From assembly GCF_021044825.1 (NCBI RefSeq), contig NZ_JAJNOC010000001.1, forward strand, positions 1,364,001 through 1,428,000: a stretch of DNA of 64,000 nucleotides, in the 5' to 3' direction. The position numbers and the translations under genes are program-made. Shown here piece after piece: positions 57,330-64,000 of the stretch (the first letter of the stretch is position 1; the number at the start of each line of letters is the position of its first letter). The notes beneath the pieces were generated by a model. It did no database searches and had not been told where the DNA came from. It was given only the letters and a program-made list of their open reading frames with translations. This DNA comes from Massilia phyllostachyos. GTDB taxonomy: Bacteria > Pseudomonadota > Gammaproteobacteria > Burkholderiales > Burkholderiaceae_D.

Positions 57330-58934
57330 ATGAAACAACGCTTTGCACGCCTGTTCGCAGGCTCCGTGCTCGCCGTGGCCGTCGGTGCGGCCTGGGCGCA
57401 GGAGACCGCGGCGCCGGCGGACGACGTGGTCCGCTTCGCGATCACGCGCTTCGAGGTGAGCGGCAACACGCTGCTGTCCCGCGACGAAGTGGAGCGCGCG
57501 GTGGCGCCGTTCACCGGTGCGAACCGCGACTTCGGCGACGTCCAGCGCGCCCTGGAGGCCCTGGAAGGCCTGTACCACGCGCGCGGCTACAAGGTGGTCA
57601 CGGTCCAGCTGCCGGAACAGGAACTGAATGGCGGCGTGGTGCGCCTGAACGTGGCGCAGGCCCGCGTCGGCACGGTGACCGTCAGCGGCAATACCGTGTT
57701 CGACACCGCCAACATCCGCCGCAGCGTGCCGGCCCTGCGCGAAGGCGAGACGCCGAACCTGCTGCAGGTCTCCGCCAACCTGAAGCTGGCCAACGAGAAC
57801 CCGGCCAAGCGCATCAAATTGAGTCTCGAAGGCGGCAAGCTGGAAGACACGGTCGACGCCCGCATCGAGGTGGCCGACGAACGCCCCTGGACCGTGATGG
57901 CCAACTTCGACAACACCGGCACGGTTGATACCGGCAAGACCCACGCCGGCGCCGTGCTCCAGCATGCCAACCTGTGGGGCCGCGACCATGTCGCGAGCCT
58001 GCAGTACACGACCACCGTCGAGGAGCCCTCGCAGGTCGGCGTCTGGGGCGTCGGCTACCACGTGCCCTTCTACGCGCAAGGCGGCGCGCTCGACCTGTAT
58101 GCCAGCTATTCGGACGTCGATTCGGGCGTGGTGACGGCCGGCCTGTTCGACCTCGCGGTCAGCGGCCGCGGCGCGGTCTACGGCGCGCGCTACAGCCAGG
58201 TGCTGGCCAGGCGCGCCTTCGGGACGCGCGAGCTGGAAGGCCGCATCGTCTACGGCCTCGACATCAAGGCCTACAAGAACAGCGTGCGCCTGTTCGAGCA
58301 GGACTTCGGCAACGACGTCACCGTGCGTCCGCTGAGCATCGGCTACGTCGGCCGGGTCGGACTGGACGAGGGCGAGGCCAGCTTCAGCGCGACCGTGCTG
58401 CGCAACATCCCCGGCGGCTCGCGCGGCGCCAGGGAAGATCTCGCCGCCGCCCGCGCGGGCGCGAAAGCCGGCTACACGGCGCTGCGCCTGGCCGGCGCCT
58501 GGACCCGCGCCTACGGCGCCGGCGACTGGCAGTCGCGCGTGCTGTTCAACGGCCAGTGGAGCGGCGACGCCCTGGTCTCGGGCGAACAGATCGGCCTGGG
58601 CGGCGGCGGCTCGGTGCGCGGCTTCGACGAACGCGCCCTGTCGCTCGATACCGGCGCGGGCATGAACCTGGAACTGTACACCCCGAACCTGTGCGGCCGC
58701 GCCGGCTGGCAGTGCCGCCTGCTCGGCTTCGTGGACGCCGCCTGGGGCAAGCGCAACGACGCGCTGCCGGGCGAACTGCGCAGCACCTCGATCGCCGGCG
58801 CCGGCCTGGGCCTGCGCATCGCCGCCGGCCGTTCGGCCAGCGTGCAGGTCGACTACGGCGCGGTGGTGAAGGAAGGCGCGCTCGGCGGCGCCGGCAATGG
58901 CAGGCTGCACGTGCGCGTCGGCCTGGCCTACTAG
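57330..58934 (+). CDS. TpsB outer-membrane transporter (ShlB/FhaC/HecB family)
   Basis: 534 aa from ATG 57330, giving signal peptide MKQRFARLFAGSVLAVAVGAAWAQ; the frame is open 43 codons upstream without support. Two POTRA domains about 30-190 (FEVSGNTLLSRDEVERAV; VGTVTVSGNTVFDTANIRR), then a 16-stranded beta-barrel with the conserved VRGF motif about residue 430 (GGGSVRGFDERALS) and a C-terminus ending in an aromatic residue. Secretes the TpsA protein encoded nine bases downstream through two-partner secretion (type Vb). Confidence 0.93.
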   Translation: MKQRFARLFAGSVLAVAVGAAWAQETAAPADDVVRFAITRFEVSGNTLLSRDEVERAVAPFTGANRDFGDVQRALEALEGLYHARGYKVVTVQLPEQELNGGVVRLNVAQARVGTVTVSGNTVFDTANIRRSVPALREGETPNLLQVSANLKLANENPAKRIKLSLEGGKLEDTVDARIEVADERPWTVMANFDNTGTVDTGKTHAGAVLQHANLWGRDHVASLQYTTTVEEPSQVGVWGVGYHVPFYAQGGALDLYASYSDVDSGVVTAGLFDLAVSGRGAVYGARYSQVLARRAFGTRELEGRIVYGLDIKAYKNSVRLFEQDFGNDVTVRPLSIGYVGRVGLDEGEASFSATVLRNIPGGSRGAREDLAAARAGAKAGYTALRLAGAWTRAYGAGDWQSRVLFNGQWSGDALVSGEQIGLGGGGSVRGFDERALSLDTGAGMNLELYTPNLCGRAGWQCRLLGFVDAAWGKRNDALPGELRSTSIAGAGLGLRIAAGRSASVQVDYGAVVKEGALGGAGNGRLHVRVGLAY

Positions 58935-58943
58935 GAGAGATTC

Positions 58944-61900
58944 ATGAAGAACGGATTAGTCAAGCTGGCCCGGGCCGCCTTGTGCGTCGCCGCGTGCTTC
59001 GGCAGTGGCCAGGCAATAGCCGCGCCGACCTCGCCACAGGTCGTGGCCGGCCAGGCGACCTTCGCCCAGCAGGGCAATGTGTTCTCGATCACGAACACGC
59101 CCGGCGCCATCATCAACTGGCAGAGCTTCAACGTGAACGCGGGCGAGATCACGCGCTTCATCCAGCAAAGCGGCGACAGCGCGGTGCTGAATCGCATCGT
59201 CGGCCAGGACCCCAGCCGCATCCTCGGCGCGCTGCAGTCGAACGGCAAGGTTTTCCTGATCAACCCGAACGGCATCGTGTTCGGCCAGGGCGCGCGCGTG
59301 GACGTGAACGGCCTGGTGGCCTCGACCCTGAATATCAGCGACAGCGACTTCCTGGCCGGGAAGCACAGCTTCGCGGCCGGCGCCAATGCCGGGACCATCC
59401 GCAACGACGGCGCCATCGCGACGCCAAGCGGCGGCAAGGTCTTCCTGGTCGCGACCAGCGTCGAGAACAACGGCATCATCCAGGCCCCGGACGGCCAGGT
59501 GGTGCTGGCGGCGGGACGCAGCGTGAAGCTGGTCGATGCCAATAACCCGGACCTCGACGTGGTGGTCGCGGCTCCGCAGGACCGCGCCATCAACCTCGGC
59601 CAGGTGGTCTCCAGCGGCGGGAGCATCGGCATCTACGCCGCGCTGGTCAACCAGCGCGGCGTGGTCAACGCCGACAGCGCGGTGGTCGGCGCGAACGGCA
59701 AGATCGTCCTGAAGGCGAGCGGCGACACGGTGCTGGAAGCGGGCAGCGTGACCAGTGCGCGCGGCGCCGGCCGTGGCGGCGAGATCCAGTTGCTCGGCAG
59801 CCGCGTTGGTTTGCAGGGCGATGCCCTGGTCGACGCCAGCGGCGAGCTGGGAGGCGGCACGGTGCTGGCCGGCGGCGACTATCAAGGCAAGAACGCGGCG
59901 CTGCCGAATGCGCAGCAGACCTGGTTCGGCAAGGACGCGCGCATCCGCGCCGACGCCCTGGCGTCGGGCGAGGGCGGCAAGGTGGTGCTGTGGTCCGACG
60001 GCGCCACCGGCGCCTACGGCAGCATCTCGGCGCGCGGGGCGGGGCGCGGCAACGGCGGCCTGATCGAAACGTCCGGCCACGAGCTCTCCACCACCGGCGT
60101 CCGCGTGAACGCGGGCGGCGGCGCGCAGGGTGGCAAGAACGGCAGCTGGCTGCTCGACCCCTGGAACATCGTCGTGCGCACCGGCGGCGAAACCCTGCCC
60201 GGCGACGCCGACATGTTCGACAAGCTGCCCGGCGCTACCGAGGCCATCGTGGACCCCGGCATCCTGGCGAGCGCCGATGCCGACATCGTCCTGCAGGCGC
60301 GCAACGACCTGACCTTCGCCGACGACCTCGACGCGCCGCGCAGCGTGCGCGCCGAAGCGGGCAACAACCTGAACGTCGACGCCCGCATCCGCGCGGTCGG
60401 CGACATCGACCTGCGCGCCGGGAATCGCCTGAACCTGGGCGCCGACGGCGAACTGCGCACGAGCGAATACATCGACCTGAAGGCCGACCGCATGACCCTG
60501 GCCGGCCGGATCCGCGGCGCGGACGGGGTCGACCCGGCGGTCTCCTTCACCACCTTCAATGCCGGCACCCCGATCGTGGTCGGCAGCGACGACATCGGCA
60601 TCGCGCTGATGCTCGACCCGGCGCGCCTGGCGGCCATCGAAGCCTACAGCATCAATATCGGCAGCAGCGCGCACACTGCCGAGATCTTCATCGACGAAGC
60701 CCTGCACCTGGCCGGCCACCTGTCGATCGACACCGGCGGCGCCATCACGGTGCGCGCGCCGGTGGTGCTGAGCGGCGCTGCCAGCCAGTTCAGCGCCAGG
60801 CTGCATCCCCTGCTGGGCGGCGGCATCATCCGCGTGACGGAGGGTGGCGCCATCACGGCCGGCCGCAAGATCACCCTGGAGGGCGGCTGGGTGCGCGTGT
60901 TCGGCGGCCTGACGTCGCAGGACATCGCCATCGACGCCGGCGCCGGCGGCATCGAGCTGGAGGCCGGCAGCGCGCTCGCGAGCAGCGGCGCGACGGCCCT
61001 GAACGCGCAGTGGCGCATCAAGCAGGACAGCGCCGCCTCGATCTCCGCCGCCATCCTGCTGGCGCGCGCCGCCGAGGTCGAGCTGCCGGGCGTGAACCGC
61101 GCCGGCATCCTGGCCGGCGAAGCCACCAACGGCGCCTTCCGCTTCAACTGGCGCGACAGCGTCACGCTCGGCACGGTCGGCAGCGTGAGCGGCGTGCGCG
61201 CCGCGGCGGCGGACGTCAGCATCACCGGCGGTATCCTGAACCTGGGCGCCGGCATCGATGGCGGCAGCGTCTTCATCGACGCCGACGCGATCCGCGGCAA
61301 TGGCCTGGTCAAGGGCTACCACGTGGACCTGGCCGCGCGCGGCGGCATCGGCACCAGTACGAACGCCGTGCGCACCAGCGCCACCACCCTGGCGGCCTGG
61401 AATGCGCAGACCGGCAATGCGCCGATCAACATCGTCAACGACCGCGCCCTGATCCTGTACGACGTGGTGCAGGCCGGCGCCGGCAACGGCGGCGCGATCG
61501 CGATCGAAACCACCGGCGGCCTCACCGTCGCCCGGAGCGAAGGCGAAGGCCAGGGCGTCAGGACCTCGAGCGGCAACATCAGCCTGGTCACCCACAGCCC
61601 CTTGACCGTCAACGGCAACGTGACCACCGACAGCGGCAACATCAGCATGCTGGCCGATAACGGCGGCGCCCTGACCATCTCGGGCAGCGCGCGCGTGGCC
61701 TCCGGCTCGGGCAACATCAGCCTCACCGGCGGCACCACGTCGATCGCCGCGGGCAGCGTGCAGGTCGCGAACCCGGACAAGCTGAGCGTGACCAGCACCA
61801 GCACGCCGCCGCCGCCGCCGCCTCCACCTCCACCTCCACCTCCACCGCCGCCGCTGGATGCCTGCATCGGCAACCCGAACACCAGCGGCTGCGGCGCGGT

Positions 61901-63272
61901 CCTGGAAACCAAGACCCGCGAGTGCATTGCCAACATGGACGGCCCGCAGTGCGGCCAGGTGCTGCCGACGGCGGGCGTCTGCCAGGCCAGCCCGGCGCTG
62001 CTCGGCTGCGGCGTGGTGCTGGAGCGCGCGGCGCTGCTGGCCTGTATCGCCAACCCGAAAGGCCCGGGCTGCGGCGCGGTCCTGCCGAGCTACGACAGCT
62101 GCAAGAGCGACGCCGGCCGGCTCGGCTGCGCCCCGGTGATCGCGGCGCGCGAGGCGCTCGACGCCTGCATCGCCAATCCGAAAGGCGCCGGCTGCGGCGA
62201 GATCCTGCCCAGCTACGACAGCTGCAAGGTGAACGGCTCCATCCTCGGCTGCGCGCCGGTGCTGGCAGCGCGCCAGGCGCTGGACGCCTGCATCGCCGAT
62301 CCGAAGGGCGCCGGCTGCGGCGCGATCCTGCCGCCTTATGAAACCTGCGCGGCCAACGGCGGCATCCTCGGCTGCGCGCCGGTGCTGGCGGCGCGCCAGG
62401 CCCTGGAAGCCTGTATCGTGAATCCGAAAGGCGCCGGCTGCGGCGCGATCCTGCCGCCGTACGAGACCTGCGCGGTCAACGGCGGCACCCTGGGCTGCGC
62501 GCCGGTGCTGGCGGCGCGCCAGGCCCTGGAAGCCTGTATCGCCAATCCGAAGGGCGCCACCTGCGGCGAGATCCTGCCGCCGCTGGCGCAGTGCCGCATC
62601 GACGCCGGGGTGCTCGGTTGCGCCCCGGTGCTGGCGCGCGCCACGTTCGACGCCTGCCTCGCCAACCCGGCCGGCGTCGGCTGCGCCGCGGTGCTGCCAA
62701 GCCTGCCGGTCTGCAAGGCCAGTTCCAGCGTCGAGGGCTGCGCCCAGGTGCTGCAACTGACCTTCAACGCCTGCCTGCTCAATCCCGGCGACGCTTCCTG
62801 CAGCGGCATCCTGCCGACCCTGTCGCAGTGCGTGATCGACAAGTCCGCGGCCGGCTGCCAGGTGGTCCTGCCGACGCTGGAGCAGTGCATCGGCAGCCCG
62901 AGCCTGCAGGGCTGCTCGGTGCAGCTGCCGCGCATCGAGCAGTGCGCGGCGAATGCGTCCGTGCCCGGCTGCGTGGCGGTGCTGCCCAAGCCCGACTTCT
63001 GCGCCACCCATCCGGGCGATGCGAGCTGCGTGGTGTTCCAGCCGACACCGTCCGCCGGCGGACAGGGCAAGACGCCGGTCGCCAGCGCCCAGCAGGCCGC
63101 GGTACACCTGATCAATACCCGCACCCCGAACACGCCCGAGCGCGCGCCGGGCGGTCCGGGCGAAGGCGGTGGCGACGGCCGCAAGCCTGCCGACAAGCAG
63201 CCCGGCCCGGCGCAAGGCCCGAATACTGGAGCAAACAATGAAAAACCAGCAGCAAAAATGTACTGCAACTAA
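58944..63272 (+). CDS. TpsA exoprotein: FHA-type TPS domain plus cysteine-array C-terminus
   Basis: 1442 aa, ATG 58944 behind AGGAGAG. Signal peptide about 1-27; TPS secretion domain about 28-270 with NPNGI at 107-111; beta-helix-like passenger to about 950 including SWLLDPWNIVV, a motif frequent in FHA-domain proteins. A run of 16 prolines (955-970) leads to residues 974-1362, which hold 20 consecutive C-x8-C units, most followed by x2-(V/I)-L; the middle ones form 41-residue repeats with Cys spacings 8, 9, 8, 12. The tail is Pro/Gly-rich and ends MYCN. Adhesin or matrix role is inferred from the family; the cysteine region is not recognised. Its 3' end overlaps the FecR gene by 35 bases. 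Confidence 0.9.
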   Translation: MKNGLVKLARAALCVAACFGSGQAIAAPTSPQVVAGQATFAQQGNVFSITNTPGAIINWQSFNVNAGEITRFIQQSGDSAVLNRIVGQDPSRILGALQSNGKVFLINPNGIVFGQGARVDVNGLVASTLNISDSDFLAGKHSFAAGANAGTIRNDGAIATPSGGKVFLVATSVENNGIIQAPDGQVVLAAGRSVKLVDANNPDLDVVVAAPQDRAINLGQVVSSGGSIGIYAALVNQRGVVNADSAVVGANGKIVLKASGDTVLEAGSVTSARGAGRGGEIQLLGSRVGLQGDALVDASGELGGGTVLAGGDYQGKNAALPNAQQTWFGKDARIRADALASGEGGKVVLWSDGATGAYGSISARGAGRGNGGLIETSGHELSTTGVRVNAGGGAQGGKNGSWLLDPWNIVVRTGGETLPGDADMFDKLPGATEAIVDPGILASADADIVLQARNDLTFADDLDAPRSVRAEAGNNLNVDARIRAVGDIDLRAGNRLNLGADGELRTSEYIDLKADRMTLAGRIRGADGVDPAVSFTTFNAGTPIVVGSDDIGIALMLDPARLAAIEAYSINIGSSAHTAEIFIDEALHLAGHLSIDTGGAITVRAPVVLSGAASQFSARLHPLLGGGIIRVTEGGAITAGRKITLEGGWVRVFGGLTSQDIAIDAGAGGIELEAGSALASSGATALNAQWRIKQDSAASISAAILLARAAEVELPGVNRAGILAGEATNGAFRFNWRDSVTLGTVGSVSGVRAAAADVSITGGILNLGAGIDGGSVFIDADAIRGNGLVKGYHVDLAARGGIGTSTNAVRTSATTLAAWNAQTGNAPINIVNDRALILYDVVQAGAGNGGAIAIETTGGLTVARSEGEGQGVRTSSGNISLVTHSPLTVNGNVTTDSGNISMLADNGGALTISGSARVASGSGNISLTGGTTSIAAGSVQVANPDKLSVTSTSTPPPPPPPPPPPPPPPPLDACIGNPNTSGCGAVLETKTRECIANMDGPQCGQVLPTAGVCQASPALLGCGVVLERAALLACIANPKGPGCGAVLPSYDSCKSDAGRLGCAPVIAAREALDACIANPKGAGCGEILPSYDSCKVNGSILGCAPVLAARQALDACIADPKGAGCGAILPPYETCAANGGILGCAPVLAARQALEACIVNPKGAGCGAILPPYETCAVNGGTLGCAPVLAARQALEACIANPKGATCGEILPPLAQCRIDAGVLGCAPVLARATFDACLANPAGVGCAAVLPSLPVCKASSSVEGCAQVLQLTFNACLLNPGDASCSGILPTLSQCVIDKSAAGCQVVLPTLEQCIGSPSLQGCSVQLPRIEQCAANASVPGCVAVLPKPDFCATHPGDASCVVFQPTPSAGGQGKTPVASAQQAAVHLINTRTPNTPERAPGGPGEGGGDGRKPADKQPGPAQGPNTGANNEKPAAKMYCN
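61806..61853 (+). repeat. 16-proline tract with CCTCCA hexamers
   Basis: CCG x5, then CCTCCA four times (61821-61844), then CCG x3, in frame, coding 16 prolines between passenger and Cys array. Slippage-prone. Confidence 0.9.
62043..62654 (+). repeat. 123-bp tandem repeats encoding the cysteine array
   Basis: Units begin at TGT/TGC 62043, 62166, 62289, 62412 and 62535; four intervals of 123 bp (41 codons), the last unit shorter by one codon. Several neighbouring units are nearly identical at the DNA level, pointing to recent duplication; degenerate units flank them on both sides. Confidence 0.88.
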
Positions 63273-64000
63273 GGGGATCGCAGGCGCCTGGAGTGCGCTG
63301 CTGTTCGCCGCGCTGCTCGTGTTCGGCAATGCCGCCTGGGCCGCCCAGGTGGCGGGCCGGGTCGAGCGCCTGAGCGGGCCCCTGATGGCGAAGAAGGCGG
63401 ACGGCAGCGTCAAGGTGCTGGCCGTCAAATCCGAGATCGAGAGCGGCGACACCCTGGTCTCGGAGAAGAACACCTACGCCCAGATCAAATTCATCGACAA
63501 CAGCGAGATCACGCTGCGTCCCGGCACCACCTTCAAGGTCGAGAACTTCGCCTACGACGAAGGCCGGCCGGAGGGCGACCAGGCCAGCTTCAACCTGGTG
63601 AAGGGCGGGCTGCGCTCGATCACCGGCCTGATGGGCAAGCGCAACAAGGAGAAGTTCTCGCTGAAGACGCCGAACGCCACCATCGGCATTCGCGGGACCA
63701 CCTTTATCGTGCAATGGGTCGATGCGACGGCGCCGCAAGCCACGCCGGGGCCGTCGGCGCTGCCGCCTGGCCTGCACCTGTCGGTGAGCGACGGCGCCAT
63801 CGTCGTGAGCAATCCTGGCGGCTCGCTCGGCTTCGCCGCGGGCCAGTTCGGCTATGTGCCGGGTCCGACGCAGCCGCCGGTGATCGTGCCGACCAATCCG
63901 GGCATCCAGTTCACGCCGCCGCCGGCCTTCGGCAACGGCCCGGGCGCCGGGACGGAAGGCGCGCCGGGCGGCGTGCCGCCGAAGTCGGCGCAGGTCGACT
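63238..64000 (+). CDS. FecR-domain exported protein, 3' truncated by window
   Basis: Open from ATG 63238 (GGAG six bases upstream, inside the TpsA 3' end) to the window edge, at least 254 aa. Signal peptide about 1-36 (LLFAALLVFGNAAWAA). FecR-type domain about 40-190: GRVERLSGPLMAKKADGS, GDTLVSEKNTYAQIKFIDNS, LRPGTTFKVENFAYDE, FSLKTPNATIGIRGTTFIV. A Pro/Gly-rich region follows. FecR domains in such exported proteins are thought to act in the periplasm in signalling or as envelope scaffolds; here it probably serves the TPS system. No TonB or sigma-factor partner is visible. Confidence 0.88.
   Translation, partial: MKNQQQKCTATKGIAGAWSALLFAALLVFGNAAWAAQVAGRVERLSGPLMAKKADGSVKVLAVKSEIESGDTLVSEKNTYAQIKFIDNSEITLRPGTTFKVENFAYDEGRPEGDQASFNLVKGGLRSITGLMGKRNKEKFSLKTPNATIGIRGTTFIVQWVDATAPQATPGPSALPPGLHLSVSDGAIVVSNPGGSLGFAAGQFGYVPGPTQPPVIVPTNPGIQFTPPPAFGNGPGAGTEGAPGGVPPKSAQVD

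Noticed and set aside
58956..63473. 1505-aa open frame on the minus strand opposite TpsA
   Set aside because: Same antisense-shadow composition (Ala, Gln, His, Arg, Gly runs); the plus-strand frame has a signal peptide, NPNGI motif and ribosome binding site.

Overview
The window looks like chromosomal DNA of a high-GC betaproteobacterium of the Oxalobacteraceae, most likely the Massilia/Telluria/Duganella group. This rests on gene order rather than on any search: leuC-entericidin-leuD-leuB-asd-fimV-truA-trpF-trpB-trpA-accD-folC-SPOR-cvpA-purF-metZ and rpsF-priB-rpsR-rplI-dnaB are conserved runs in Burkholderiales. No rRNA, tRNA, phage, IS transposase or CRISPR array was recognised.

Layout. 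1-8114: the 3' part of a UvrA-type ATPase, then four tightly overlapping signalling genes (CHASE3-GAF-kinase-REC3 hybrid, CheR, REC-less CheB, REC-kinase). 8115-10972: a dispersed composite repeat and the peroxide-detoxifying pair ahpC/ahpF. 11190-19060: a 39-residue membrane peptide on the minus strand and a five-gene DNA-repair operon (RecQ-like helicase, ligase-associated exonuclease, ATP-dependent ligase, Lhr-type helicase, PdeM nuclease). 19158-22813: a glycine-zipper envelope protein, the second copy of the composite repeat, and three minus-strand genes (Fnr-like regulator, NarL-type response regulator, universal stress protein). 23204-25962: cheZ-cheA. 26218-45048: the leucine / aspartate-semialdehyde / tryptophan / fatty-acid / folate / purine / methionine housekeeping run, interrupted between trpA and accD by a small membrane-protein gene flanked by palindromic repeats. 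45166-51810: a Sel1-like protein, lexA with its SOS box, the S6 ribosomal operon with an apparent S6:S18 leader motif, dnaB, and a DUF47-PiT phosphate transport pair. 51886-64000: a small lipoprotein, a metallo-hydrolase, an HD-GYP phosphodiesterase, a CHASE2 adenylate cyclase and a two-partner secretion locus (TpsB, TpsA, FecR-domain protein) running off the end.

The most unusual items are: (i) the TpsA exoprotein, whose C-terminus after a 16-proline spacer holds 20 successive C-x8-C units, five of them pairs in a 123-bp (41-codon) tandem repeat; (ii) its linkage to a c-di-GMP phosphodiesterase, a CHASE2 adenylate cyclase and a FecR protein; (iii) a composite intergenic repeat present in two inverted copies, one carrying an extra block of about 97 bases with nested hairpins; (iv) a RecQ helicase lacking HRDC at the head of the ligase-associated repair operon; (v) two palindrome pairs bracketing a small gene within the otherwise conserved trpA-accD junction.

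Start codons were moved from the longest open frame wherever a ribosome binding site, a signal peptide or an overlap with the gene before it supported another choice; these choices are stated per entry. All family assignments are by eye from motifs and gene order; no database search was run.
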